Shown: positions 1-8,434 of the stretch, piece by piece
Layout: each line of letters begins with the position of its first letter
How positions within the stretch are numbered: position 1 is the stretch's first letter
Assembly: GCA_005884115.1 (NCBI GenBank)
Contig: VAXW01000006.1
Coordinates: 1 to 64,000 of the forward strand
DNA length: 64,000 nt
Reading direction: 5' to 3'
Source: Actinomycetota bacterium
GTDB lineage: Bacteria; Actinomycetota; Thermoleophilia; Solirubrobacterales; Solirubrobacteraceae
Notes under the pieces: model-generated
Told to the model about the DNA's origin: nothing
The model's input: only the letters and a program-made list of their open reading frames with translations
Databases searched by the model: none
Made by a program: the position numbers and the translations under genes

Positions 1-143
1 TGCTCGCGCAGGATGCCGACGATGCTGGTCGAGATCGCCGATAGCAGATGTCCGCCGGCGAGCGGGGTGCCGCTGGCGGCGGGTTTCGCGTCCTCAGCTA
101 CCAGTCGTCGAGGCCCCGCGCCGGGCGCGGCTTTCGCATTCAT
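1..143 (-). CDS. N-terminal part of a DUF2294-like protein (cut by window edge)
   Basis: The gene reads leftward off the window, so only about 47 residues are visible. The ATG at 143 has a good ribosome site (AGGAG, 8 nt upstream). After an Ala/Pro-rich leader of about 28 residues the sequence reads GGHLLSAISTSIVGILRE, which resembles the opening of DUF2294 proteins (small proteins of unknown role). The family call rests on this short stretch and is an inference; the start and reading frame are well supported. Confidence 0.5.
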   Translation of the reverse strand, partial: MNAKAAPGAGPRRLVAEDAKPAASGTPLAGGHLLSAISTSIVGILRE

Positions 144-269
144 TTCAGTTACTCCTAGTCGAGTCGGCCGGGGTCGTGGAGTCGCCCGCCGACCATCGCT
201 TCGCTTGTTGTCTTCCCGTGTGGCCCGGTCCGCAAACCTTGCCGGCTCGTAAGCGCAGCCATGGGAGCT

Positions 270-600
270 ATGTGTAAGTCCCCGAGAAAGTTGGTTCTTC
301 GCGCGTCAAGACCAGCGATCGAGGGCTTGTGGCCGAGGGCTGAGTGTCTGAGCTAACAGTTGTAGTGCCAGAGCCAGCCGTCAAGGGCGGCGGTGCGCTC
401 GTCGCTGTTGCGGTAGATCGCACCATGGGCCCATCCTGAGAGCACCGTGCGGATGAAGCGCTCGGCCTTGCCGTTGGTCTGAGGGCGGTAGGAGCGGGTG
501 TGAAGGGTGCGGATCCCAAGGCGCGGCAGGCGATCGCGTGGAGGAGCTCGGCCACGATGCCCCATGGACGCCGGCAAGGACGCAAGAGACACACGGACGC
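270..600 (-). pseudogene. IS481-type transposase remnant (frameshift plus nonsense)
   Basis: Pieces of the C-terminal half of an integrase-core (DDE) transposase are recognisable on the minus strand: AELLHAIACRALG, then, after a frame change near 511-525, IRTLHTRSYRPQTNGKAERF and WLWHYN, then a TAG at 353-355, then in the same frame RHSALGHKPSIAGL and TNFLG. RPQTNGKAERF and the closing (L/F)LG are typical of the IS481 family. The N-terminal half with the first catalytic Asp residues cannot be read in any frame, so this is a dead copy. The TGTGTAAGTCCC at about 271 may be the old terminal inverted repeat, but no partner end was found. Confidence 0.75.
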
Positions 601-818
601 CTTCCCGTTGAGAGACGGGCATATGCGGCCGCGTCATCGACAGCACCTCCACCGCCGTCATCTCCGCCTCCCGGTATCGAGAACGTCGCTCGGCGCTGTT
701 CGTCGGTCTCGCCCTCATCCGGAGGGGACCGAGAGCTCGCCACCGATGAGCGGCGAGTCCTCTGTATGACGCCGACGCCGGCTATCGGCTACAGGGACTT
801 CCCGGGGGCCACAACGAG

Positions 819-1202
819 TTAGTTGGCCAAGGACAGTGGCTGTCCATTACTCAGCGGGTCCGCGCTCCAAGCGTGGCCCCCGTCAGCGGAGCTGAGCATC
901 GCCGCGAGCGCGCGCCGCTGTCGGTCAGTCATCGACCCGACCGTCTTCTTCTCGGACACGGGGAGCTGGGCGAGGAGCTGGTGGCAGCGGGTCTCACCCC
1001 AGCGGCGCTGGCTGATCAGCAGGTCGGCCACCGCCATGCCGTTCGCCTCCCACGGGCAGGAGACGATCAGCTCGGCGACGTCGATCTTGCCGGCGGCCAC
1101 CCCGCGCTTGAGCTCGGCGCGTGCGAGGCGAACCTGGTTGGCGCGTGCCAGGGCACGCATGTGCTGTGGAGCGGCAGGGGCGATTGGCGCTGTCGCGTTC
1201 AT
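819..1202 (-). CDS. mIHF-like (actinobacterial integration host factor) DNA-binding protein
   Basis: 127 residues starting at an ATG preceded by GGGAGG (7 nt spacing); a longer upstream frame lacks such a site. The N-terminus is Ala/Pro-rich. From about residue 17 a basic helix (RANQVRLARAELKRGV) leads into a domain resembling mycobacterial/Streptomyces mIHF, including a helix-two-turn-helix-like stretch (VADLLISQRRWGETRCHQLLAQL). These proteins are nucleoid-associated and compact or bend DNA. Differences: the usual GVGKVRA loop appears as QRRWGETR and the C-terminus carries an extra tail of about 20 residues. It stands alone between gene remnants, so it may be an accessory paralogue rather than the housekeeping mIHF normally found beside gmk. 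Confidence 0.7.
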   Translation of the reverse strand: MNATAPIAPAAPQHMRALARANQVRLARAELKRGVAAGKIDVAELIVSCPWEANGMAVADLLISQRRWGETRCHQLLAQLPVSEKKTVGSMTDRQRRALAAMLSSADGGHAWSADPLSNGQPLSLAN

Positions 1203-2032
1203 GGTGCAGGCCTCCCCGTTGCGCGTCGCGAGGCTCCCACGGCGCGCAACGCTCTTGCGTCGTTTTGACGACTGTGCGATCGCCATGACTGGGAGATCAG
1301 GCTTGCGAAGGAGTCGCGGCTGGCCCCGGTACATCACCCACCCAACGGTGTCTTTGGGGCGAGCCCCGGACGGTCATGTAGAGCGCAGCCCTCGACGCTA
1401 CGCCATCGCGAGTGGTCGGTCAACCGCGCGCTCGCGGTTCGTGCGGTGCAAGCGACTTCTTCTTGTTGCGGGAGGACTGGTGACGAAATGCACAAGCCGC
1501 AAAGACAGCTTGAGCGTCCGGCGATGCCCGGTTGGCGGCTCACATTTGGCGGGTGCGGCGGCCATCTCGAGCGGGGTCCGGCGGGGACCGGTTTGCCGTG
1601 ATTGCTGACTCATGTCCTCACCCGGCATGAGTCACCAAGGCACCAACCCCAACGTCGTCCAGGGGATGTCAGGCACGGACCTTCGCGCGCTCCGCGAGCC
1701 CCCCCGGGACCCGGAACCGCACCATTCGTGAGCGCTTCGTGAGGGAAGCGGGCGTCATCGCAGGCGCCGACTCGCTTGCGCTCAGGACGACCACCGAGCG
1801 CCTCGGGCGCCGACCGAAGCACGCCTGCTTCCCTCTTCTGCAAATGCGAGCGTCCGCCGGCGCTCGGGCGGCACGCTTGGAACTCGTCCAGAGCGACACA
1901 GTCGAGCGCGTCGTTAGGACGACCGCTTCGCCACCGGAGCAAGTCGTCACCGGACACCGGCACCGGACTGCTACTCCGAAAGGCCCGCCGCCCGCAACGC
2001 CTCGCCGTAAGGCGGGGCGCAATACTCCGAAC
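1203..2032. other. Long stretch without a recognisable gene
   Basis: Frames are open on both strands because of high GC, but none has a family resemblance, a good ribosome site and plausible composition together. The minus-strand frame at 1398-1628 (76 codons) was the best candidate and was not convincing. Given the fragments on both sides, this is probably decayed accessory DNA. Confidence 0.4.
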
Positions 2033-2166
2033 ATGTCCTCGAAAACCTGGAGCTTGTGCGCTCGATCTACGCGGCGTGGGTACCCGGGGACTTCAGCAGG
2101 GCCGACTGGGCTGACCCACACATCGAGTTCGCGGCGGTAGACGCTCCGGAACCCTCGCCGGCCAAC
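2033..2166 (+). pseudogene. SnoaL-like (NTF2-fold) gene fragment
   Basis: From 2038 the frame reads [13 protein letters not shown] followed by [15 protein letters not shown], the characteristic opening of the NTF2-like/SnoaL proteins that usually begin MSQENVE(L/I)VR in these bacteria. The ATG at 2033 is in a different frame from this block, indicating a small deletion or frameshift right after the start. After about 40 residues the similarity ends and the frame runs into unrelated sequence, so at least two thirds of the fold is missing. Confidence 0.6.
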
Positions 2167-2238
2167 ACGCGTCGGCAACGGTCATCGTCATTCGCAACGC
2201 GTGCTCACGCCCGAGACAACCTCAGGGCACGCCCGGCT

Positions 2239-2254
2239 CCGGATTCGAATCCGG
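2239..2254. repeat. Perfect 16-bp palindrome
   Basis: CCGGATTCGAATCCGG is self-complementary. It resembles a tRNA T-arm at first sight, but the loop and stem do not register correctly, so it is not called as a tRNA remnant. It could be a protein-binding site; nothing else supports a role. Confidence 0.4.
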
Positions 2255-2334
2255 TATCGGCCTAAGGTCGGAGGGCGCGAAGAACTGCGCACGTCCCACA
2301 TCGTTCCCGGCTCCAAATGCAAGGGAGGTCGGGA

Positions 2335-2565
2335 TCAGGCGTCCGCGAGCGGCGGAATGACAGTGTCGAGAGCAGGCTGCCGGGCCTCCGTTCTGGCTGA
2401 CTCATCTATCGCCGGGATAAGTGTGTCGCTGGGCCGGTCTGGACCTTGTGCCGACGCCAGCTTGCGGGCGTCCTTCTTTGCCTGCTTCTCCTGCCGACGC
2501 TCGCGGAGCCGACTTTCACGGGCGAGCTTTGCCATCGTAGTCTTCTTCTTGCCACTTGAGGCCAT
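2335..2565 (-). CDS. Small Lys/Arg-rich protein, function unknown
   Basis: 76 residues. The ATG at 2565 is chosen because GGGAG lies 8 nt upstream and the protein then opens MASSGKKKTTMAKLARESRL, a composition I associate with short conserved proteins in Thermoleophilia. The first 40 residues are strongly basic and predicted helical (RERRQEKQAKKDARK), with an acidic, Pro-containing tail. Nucleic-acid or ribosome association is plausible from charge alone but unproven. It is transcribed in the same direction as the upstream cold-shock gene but separated from it by about 140 bp. Confidence 0.65.
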   Translation of the reverse strand: MASSGKKKTTMAKLARESRLRERRQEKQAKKDARKLASAQGPDRPSDTLIPAIDESARTEARQPALDTVIPPLADA

Positions 2566-2708
2566 GTCTCTCACTCCCTGGGTTGTGGACTTCGGAGGAG
2601 TTCCGCGTCGCGCAACCGGTGTGACGAGCCACACGCCCCGTCCCCCTCGACCCGCCTAGCGTTCCAAGCGACCTGCAGAATAGTCACGGCCTGCAGGCCG
2701 GAGAGCGC

Positions 2709-2912
2709 CTATACCGGGTGGACGTTCGCGGCCTTGGGTCCCTTGTCGCCGGCCTCGGCGTCATACGAGACCTTCGCGCCTTCGGCGAGCGACCGATAGC
2801 CCTCGCCCACGATTGCGCTGTGATGGACGAACAGGTCCTTCGACTGGTCGTCGGGCGTGATGAACCCGAAGCCCTTGTCGTCGCTGAACCACTTTACGGT
2901 TCCAGTAGCCAT
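2709..2912 (-). CDS. Cold-shock protein (CspA family)
   Basis: 67 residues, the usual length of a single OB-fold cold-shock domain. The RNP1 motif (KGFGFI) and RNP2 motif (DLFVHHSAI; canonical VFVHFS) are both present, so binding of single-stranded RNA/DNA as an RNA chaperone is expected. The ATG at 2912 is set by a strong ribosome site (GGAGG, 7 nt spacing) and by MATGTVKWF, the standard N-terminus. One variation is HHSAI, where the family usually has an aromatic residue (HFSAI). It ends in a region with a CGGCCTGCAGGCCG palindrome just downstream (2687-2700) that could help termination. Confidence 0.95.
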   Translation of the reverse strand: MATGTVKWFSDDKGFGFITPDDQSKDLFVHHSAIVGEGYRSLAEGAKVSYDAEAGDKGPKAANVHPV

Positions 2913-3568
2913 TGTGTTTCCTCCTGCGTTGATAGTGCTGCGAACGCGGAGCTTGCTGAGCAAAGGCTACGAGCGCTGGCACTACGATGTTGGGCAAACC
3001 ACCCAACCTGATCTGTCAACGGTAGCAGCACCGACGGTCAGCGCTAACTCAGCGTCCTCCATCCGCAGTGCTCACGAACCAGAACACCCTGGTCGTCCCA
3101 TGCCTCCCCGGAATCTCACGCGAACGCGGACGCGCGGGTGCCCGGTGGGCCGGTCGTTCATGAGGCTCAGAGTCCGACGAGCTCGGCGCTGCGATCCCAG
3201 GCGCGCCGCTGGTAGTCGGTGCGACCCTGGCTTTCGCAGCTAAGTGGGACAGTCCCTGCGGGCTCCCAACTCGCTCTCGCAACCAACGCGAAGCAGGCGC
3301 CGTTCGACCCTGTACGGCGGTGGTCCTTCCCGTGGTCCCTAAGTGAGCGAATCTCGCATCACCTCAGAGCATCTGAGGGCCGCTCGCACGCCTCACCTCA
3401 CCTCGGAGCACCCCGATTTCCTCCTTCGAGTCCAGGATCGCCCATGACAGGCGAGTGTCGAAAACCCAGATACGGGGATTTGGCCGCTTTGGGCCGGTCC
3501 GCGGGCCGGTCGGGGAGCGCCGAGCTCTCCACGTAGGCGCACGGCGTGAGCGGAGTAGGCTTCGCTGG
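2913..3568. other. Intergenic stretch without recognisable gene
   Basis: About 650 bp upstream of the cold-shock gene. Part near 2913 must hold the cold-shock 5' leader and promoter. No frame in the remainder resembles a known protein, and no repeats or RNA gene were recognised. Confidence 0.4.
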
Positions 3569-3835
3569 GTGTCGGACAAGACCAAGATCGTCTTCTCCGG
3601 GGGCGAGGAGCTGAAGGTCGACGGGCAGCCGAAACAAGTGCGCGATCGTCTTAGCCGGAAGAGCGCCCGGTTCGCGCGATTCAAGAAAACAGGCACGACC
3701 AATGTCGATGTTTGGGTCGCGATCGGCCAGGTCGCCTACATCGAGCAGATTCCCGAGCAGTCGGTCAGCGCGGCAACCGTCGCTCGCCGTGAGAGGCGGA
3801 CGGGTCCCGTGCGTCAGCGCACATCCGGGGCCTGA
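3569..3835 (+). CDS. Small protein of unknown function (FlbD-like pattern)
   Basis: 88 residues if the GTG at 3569 is used; a GGAG lies about 13 nt upstream, which is a weak fit. The middle reads KIVFSGGEELKVDGQ then RFKKTGTTNVDVWVAIGQVAYIEQI: a short beta-rich pattern in which a hydrophobic strand ends in VAYIE. Small FlbD-like or related proteins in actinobacteria share this shape (strand, helix, strand ending in VxxIE). The last 20 residues are basic and low-complexity. No neighbour gives a functional hint. It could be a spurious frame, but composition is more protein-like than the surroundings. Confidence 0.4.
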   Translation: MSDKTKIVFSGGEELKVDGQPKQVRDRLSRKSARFARFKKTGTTNVDVWVAIGQVAYIEQIPEQSVSAATVARRERRTGPVRQRTSGA

Positions 3836-4137
3836 CCCGGCTCGTCGGCGTATCAAGTGACTTGCTCTCTGGTGCCGCCGCGCGCTCATGGTTCCGTGAA
3901 ATCCATCAGGGAGACGGAGGGGAGCGAGCACAGTCCCTTAGCCGCCAGCCTCCCGATGCTTGCCCTGTGGCTTGGCGTTACCCGCCGTGGGTAGCGCCGT
4001 ACGCCAAAGCCCCCCGAAAGGCGACCCGCCCGAGTCCGGCTACCGCCTCGGCGTCGACGGCGCTGATAACGCGCCCATAGCGGGCACCTCACGGCCGGAG
4101 ACGACGCGTTGCCGCTGGCCACGTCGGGGGTCAGAGC
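3836..4137. other. Intergenic stretch, nested hairpin only
   Basis: About 300 bp between the small gene and the convergent LuxR-type regulator. The only structure seen is the nested inverted repeat described at 3972-4007. Confidence 0.4.
3972..4007. terminator. Nested hairpin between convergent genes
   Basis: TTGGCGT (3972-3978) pairs perfectly with ACGCCAA (4001-4007). Inside it GGCGTTACCC (3974-3983) pairs with GGGTAGCGCC (3989-3998) apart from one mismatch, so the two foldings compete. It lies 3' of both the small plus-strand gene and the minus-strand regulator, the position expected for a bidirectional terminator. No T-run follows. Confidence 0.4.
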
Positions 4138-7086
4138 TCAGATTCCGGCTACGCGTGCGCGCTCTAATTCAATGGCGGCAGCTGCCCGCGAGTTGACGCC
4201 CAGCTTCTCGAAGATCCGCGCGGTGTGTCGGTCGACGGTACGCACGCTAAGGAACAGATCTTCGGCGATCTGGCGGTTCGTCTTGCCGGCAGCGAGGCGC
4301 TCGATGACTTGCAGCTCCCGGGGGGTCAGCGCGGCGATGAGCCCTCCGTCAGGCGCGTGCGCGGCAGCGCGCACGACGTGGCCAAGCTTACGCAGCTCGT
4401 GGGCAGCCTCGTCGCAGTAGCGAAGCGCTCCGCAGCTGATGAGCTCGCCATGCGCCTGCTGCAGTTCTTCCCCGGCGCGATCGCGCCGGTCACCTGCAAC
4501 CAGCGCCTTGCCGAGGAGGATGCGGCTGCGCGCTACCTCGACCAGCGCGCCCGCCGCTTCCGCGGGTCGCAGCGATGCGAGTGCCTGCTCCTGGGCCGCC
4601 GAGGGTTGGCCACGCTCCAACAGGACCAGAGCCCGCGCGCGCTGAGCCTGCGCGAGGGGCACGCAGAGTCCGGGCAAGCGTTCCGCGACCAGCGCGGCGC
4701 GCTCGGCGAACTCGGCCGCGCAGTCGAGCTGGCCGAGCGCGAGTTCTGTGCGGGTGAGAAGTTCGTAGTAGCTAGCTTCGTGCTGCGGCAGCGGTGGAAG
4801 CAGGAGGGCACCGTCGGAGGACACGAGCTGCTCTCGGCAGCGTTGGGGCTCGCCGATCTCGAGCAGCGCTTCCGCGAGGCAATCGCGCGCGCTCCACGCG
4901 AGGGGACTGGCGGCCGCGGTGCCGGCGCTCAGCCCGCGCTCCCCGAACCGAACCGCCGCGTAGAGGTCACCTCGCCTCAGCTCGAGTACACACTTCAGCG
5001 ACATCGCCCAGCTGAGGAACATGCTGCTCGACGACAACAGTGCCTCCTCGAGCAGCGCGTCAGCGACCTCCGCCAGCTCCGTGATCTGACCCTTGAACGC
5101 CAGCACCTGCCCCTGCCCCACGAGCAGTCCCATGGACACGATCCGCTGCTTGGTTGCCCGCGAGAGCTCGGTCGCGCGTTGGAGATGGCGGCTGGCCTCG
5201 TCAAAGCGCTCCTCCAACACCTCCGCCCAGGCGAGCCACGTCGAAGTTGCTGCTTGCGCCGCCAGCTCCTCGTCGGCTAGGCGGTCATACAGCTCGCCCG
5301 CTTCCAGCGTGCGGCGCTTGGCGGGCTCGATTTCTCGGAACCCGTATTCGGCGATCGCGAGCGTGCTCAGCGCGGCGACCCTGACGACGCTCGCGCCGTC
5401 GGCCGCGAGCGATGCCCGCGCCCACCGCCTCACGGCCGCCCAATCGGCATCCCATACGTAGGTAAAGGCGATCACCCGCTTGAGCTCCGCTGCCTGCTGG
5501 GAGTCCTGGTCGGGGAGGTTTCTCAGCTCATCCACGACGAGCTCCCGCGCATCGGCGTAGCGGCCGAGCAGCACGTCGAGCATCGCCGCCAGCACGGCCG
5601 CCTGCACGCGCAGCGGGTCGTCGCTGCGCGGCGACAGCCGCAGGAATGCGCGCATCGTCTCCCTGGTCTCGGTGACGTCTGCGGCGCTGCCGAGCGCGGC
5701 TGCCCGGCGCGCGAGCAGTGCGAGGCGCTGTTCGAGGAAGCTCTCGTCCTCCCGAAGCAATCGCGCAGCCGCGCCAAACCACCGGGCGGCGCTGGCAGGT
5801 GCGCGAACCAAGGCCTGCTCGCCCGCCTCGGTCAGAAGCGCCACGGCCGACTGATCGCCGATCGGTGCCGAGCGCTCCACGTGCAGCGCCCGCGTGATCG
5901 CGGGCGCACCTAGTTTCTCCAGTGCCACAGCGACGCGGGCGTGCGCGGCCAGCCGCCACGCGGGCCCGGCGGCCTGATACACGGCTCGGTGCACGATCGG
6001 GTGGCGAAAGCGAAACCGGCCGCCGCCGCTGTCAGTCGAGCGGATCAAGTCGTGCGCCAACAGCTCGTCGAGCGACACCAGCACGCCTTCGTCGCTCAGC
6101 TGCGCCGTGCTCGCCAGCAGAGCGGGATCAAATGGCTCGCCCAGCACGGCGGCCGCCTGGAGCACCGTGCGCTCGTCCGGTGCAAGGGCCTCGAGCTCGC
6201 CCTTGATCGCAGCGGCGACGGCCGCGGGAACATCCTCCTCGGACACGGAGGCTTGATCCGCCGCAGCGGGGAGGTCCGCGCAGCGGCGGGCAGCCGCACC
6301 GAGCTGCTCTAGATAGAACGGGTTGCCGCCGCTCTGGAGATAGAGGGCCTCACGCAACGGAGGCTCGAACCCCTCGCCGAGCAGCTGCTTCGCCTGCTCG
6401 GCAGTCAGCGGAGCCAGCTCGATTCGCGCGGCGCCACCATGCCGCTCAGCCTCCTCCGCAGCCGCCAACAGCCGCGGCTCGCTGTGGGCCGGACGTGCAG
6501 CGAGCACTAGCAGCACAGGGGCCTCCAAGCCACGGTGCAGCAAGCGACAGACGAGATCGAGCGAGGCTGAGTCAGCCCAGTGGAGATCATCCAGAGTCAC
6601 CACCAGGGGATGCTTCTCCGTAAGCCTTTCCAGCAGCATCCGCATCGCGCGCAGCACACGCTGCCCTGCCTCGGCGTCTGCGCTCGGCGGGGCCATGGCC
6701 GAGCCGTCCGCAACGCGAAACACCCCGGCGAGAAGCGCGAGCTCGTCCGCGCGCAGACCAGGGGGCACGGGCTCGAGCTCCTCCAGGGCACGCTCGAGCG
6801 CTTCGACGATGATCGCGAACGGCACTCCCGACTCGAACTCGGCAGCCCGTCCCGAGAGCCCACGGAAGCCCCGCGCCGCCGCACGCCGCCTGGCCTCACC
6901 GAGCAGAGCCGTCTTGCCTATGCCGGGCTCGCCCCAGAAGCACGCCGCACCGCTGCGGCCCTGGGGCAGCCCGTCCAGCAGCCGCTCGAGCAGAGCCAGC
7001 TCGGCTTCGCGACCGACGAGCCCCTCGCGCGCGCGCGAATCGCCCTCGATCGCCGTTCCTGCGCGGTGTGGGTCGCGAGATTCCAC
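4138..7086 (-). CDS. Large ATP-binding LuxR-family transcriptional regulator (LAL/MalT-like)
   Basis: 982 residues, GTG start. The N-terminal AAA/STAND ATPase begins with GLVGREAELALLERLL; Walker A is GEPGIGKTALL (about residues 51-61) and Walker B is VVTLDDLHWAD (about 161-171). A long helical TPR-like region fills the middle. The last 65 residues form a LuxR/GerE helix-turn-helix (LTPRELQVIERLAAGKTNRQIAEDL). Family knowledge: such proteins are signal-responsive activators that multimerise on ATP and ligand binding; the ligand here is unknown. It is divergent from a secreted hydrolase, and the shared region holds an AATTGGG/CCCAATT palindrome right before this start, so control of the hydrolase and itself is likely. 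Confidence 0.93.
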   Translation of the reverse strand: MESRDPHRAGTAIEGDSRAREGLVGREAELALLERLLDGLPQGRSGAACFWGEPGIGKTALLGEARRRAAARGFRGLSGRAAEFESGVPFAIIVEALERALEELEPVPPGLRADELALLAGVFRVADGSAMAPPSADAEAGQRVLRAMRMLLERLTEKHPLVVTLDDLHWADSASLDLVCRLLHRGLEAPVLLVLAARPAHSEPRLLAAAEEAERHGGAARIELAPLTAEQAKQLLGEGFEPPLREALYLQSGGNPFYLEQLGAAARRCADLPAAADQASVSEEDVPAAVAAAIKGELEALAPDERTVLQAAAVLGEPFDPALLASTAQLSDEGVLVSLDELLAHDLIRSTDSGGGRFRFRHPIVHRAVYQAAGPAWRLAAHARVAVALEKLGAPAITRALHVERSAPIGDQSAVALLTEAGEQALVRAPASAARWFGAAARLLREDESFLEQRLALLARRAAALGSAADVTETRETMRAFLRLSPRSDDPLRVQAAVLAAMLDVLLGRYADARELVVDELRNLPDQDSQQAAELKRVIAFTYVWDADWAAVRRWARASLAADGASVVRVAALSTLAIAEYGFREIEPAKRRTLEAGELYDRLADEELAAQAATSTWLAWAEVLEERFDEASRHLQRATELSRATKQRIVSMGLLVGQGQVLAFKGQITELAEVADALLEEALLSSSSMFLSWAMSLKCVLELRRGDLYAAVRFGERGLSAGTAAASPLAWSARDCLAEALLEIGEPQRCREQLVSSDGALLLPPLPQHEASYYELLTRTELALGQLDCAAEFAERAALVAERLPGLCVPLAQAQRARALVLLERGQPSAAQEQALASLRPAEAAGALVEVARSRILLGKALVAGDRRDRAGEELQQAHGELISCGALRYCDEAAHELRKLGHVVRAAAHAPDGGLIAALTPRELQVIERLAAGKTNRQIAEDLFLSVRTVDRHTARIFEKLGVNSRAAAAIELERARVAGI

Positions 7087-7099
7087 CTGCCCATCTTCT

Positions 7100-7121
7100 C
7101 AATTGGGTAGCCCAATTGGGT
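7100..7121. promoter_or_regulatory. Operator-like repeat between LuxR regulator and hydrolase
   Basis: AATTGGG (7101-7107), TAG, CCCAATT (7111-7117) is a perfect inverted repeat; read another way, CAATTGGGT occurs twice as a direct repeat (7100-7108 and 7113-7121). This AT-rich block stands out in a very GC-rich intergenic region 14 bp upstream of the regulator's start. Binding by the LuxR regulator is an inference. Confidence 0.55.
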
Positions 7122-7159
7122 GATTTCAACCGTTACCGCCGGGCGCCGCGACGGCAACC

Positions 7160-7174
7160 CTGTGCGGTGCACAG
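7160..7174. promoter_or_regulatory. Second palindrome upstream of the hydrolase
   Basis: CTGTGC-GGT-GCACAG is a perfect 6-bp inverted repeat ending 29 bp before the hydrolase start codon. Its position suits a regulator site near a promoter; the protein that binds it is not known. Confidence 0.35.
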
Positions 7175-7203
7175 GCAGCGTTATCCAGCGGAAAGGAGGA
7201 GCG

Positions 7204-8322
7204 GTGCGCAGCGAGGACCGTGACGTTGTGGGACAGATCGAGCGGGACGCAACTCGACGACGCAGATGCGTCGCCAGCTTCATCCTCACAGGGCTCGCTT
7301 GGCTCGTGCTGCTCGGCGCGCAAGCCTCCGCCGGCGCGGCCGTGCCGATCGTCGAGCTACCGGTAGCGTTCCAGGTGACCAACACCGACACCTCGCTTCT
7401 GCCCTGCCTGAGCAACGCCGCGACGTACACGATCAACGGCCACATCACCGGGCCGCAGCTGGCGTTGGCTTCGAGCAAGGCCAACAGCATCACGATGTAC
7501 TTGACCGGATATGAGACCGCGGAGTGGACGTGGGACCTGAAGGGCGTGCCTGGGTATGACTACGCGGCCGAAATGGCGCGGCGCGGGCAGGTCTCCCTCA
7601 CGCTGGACGAGCTCGGCTACGGCACGAGCGGACATCCCACCAACGGCAACGAAACCTGCCAGGGCGCGGAGGCCGACATCACCCATCAGATCGTGCAGAA
7701 GCTGCGCCACGGCTCCTACACGCTCGGGGCTGGGCCCGGGATCGAATTCTCAAAAGTGATCCTCGCCGGACACGACGTGGGCGGGGCGGTCGCCGAGATC
7801 GAGGCGTACTCCTATGAACAGAACGGCCAGCCGGACATCGACGGCCTCATCCTCGTGACCTATGCCGATCAGGGATTCACGCCGTACATCATCGAAAAGG
7901 CCACGCTGGCGGCCGACGACTGGTGCACGCAGAGCGCCTCGGGGTACGTGCACTACGTCACCGAACAGGAATACCGGACGCTGCTCTTCTACAACGCCGA
8001 CCGGCGCGTGATCGACGCGACCAACGCGCTGAGGAACGAAAACCCCTGCGGGATCGTCCGCTCGCAGCCGCAGGGGGTGTTCGTCGATCGGGCGAACATG
8101 TCGCGCATCAAAGTGCCCGTACTGATCGTGTTCGGAGACAACGAACAGCTCGTGTGGACACGCCAGGGGGAGGAAGAACAGCAAGGCGACTTCACCGGCT
8201 CGAGCGACAAGAGCACCGTGTTCATCCCCGAAGCGCGCCACTTCCCGATGTTCGAGCGGACTTACAAGACGTTCGACTCCGTCATGTCTGGATGGCTCGC
8301 CTCGAGGTTTCAGACGCCATAA
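7204..8322 (+). CDS. Secreted alpha/beta-hydrolase with an Asp at the nucleophile position
   Basis: 372 residues from the GTG at 7204, chosen because AAAGGAGGA sits immediately upstream; the frame stays open to an ATG at 7120 that has no such site. An Arg-rich start and a hydrophobic helix (about residues 22-46, ending AGA) form a signal peptide. The alpha/beta-hydrolase core is recognisable: nucleophile elbow GHDVGG (Asp191), acid candidate Asp312 in VFGDNEQL, and His346 in EARHFPMF. A GHD elbow is typical of haloalkane dehalogenases and epoxide hydrolases, whereas esterases and lipases have GHS. The substrate is unknown. It is divergent from the LuxR-type regulator and likely controlled by it. 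Confidence 0.85.
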   Translation: MRSEDRDVVGQIERDATRRRRCVASFILTGLAWLVLLGAQASAGAAVPIVELPVAFQVTNTDTSLLPCLSNAATYTINGHITGPQLALASSKANSITMYLTGYETAEWTWDLKGVPGYDYAAEMARRGQVSLTLDELGYGTSGHPTNGNETCQGAEADITHQIVQKLRHGSYTLGAGPGIEFSKVILAGHDVGGAVAEIEAYSYEQNGQPDIDGLILVTYADQGFTPYIIEKATLAADDWCTQSASGYVHYVTEQEYRTLLFYNADRRVIDATNALRNENPCGIVRSQPQGVFVDRANMSRIKVPVLIVFGDNEQLVWTRQGEEEQQGDFTGSSDKSTVFIPEARHFPMFERTYKTFDSVMSGWLASRFQTP

Positions 8323-8434
8323 GGCGCTGCACGCGAGGTCGAGCTACACGCTGACACATGCATCTCGGTCTGGTCGGCGCCCTGGCAGCGGGTAGCGGCT
8401 CAACTCAGCGGCCGAACGCGTCGATGAGTCGGGC

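Noticed and set aside
1398..1628. 76-codon minus-strand frame in the gene-poor region
   Set aside because: No ribosome site, no recognisable pattern and composition no better than neighbouring shadows.
2228..2262. tRNA remnant or attachment site around CCGGATTCGAATCCGG
   Set aside because: The T-loop does not register with a pairing T-stem and no acceptor or anticodon arm is found.
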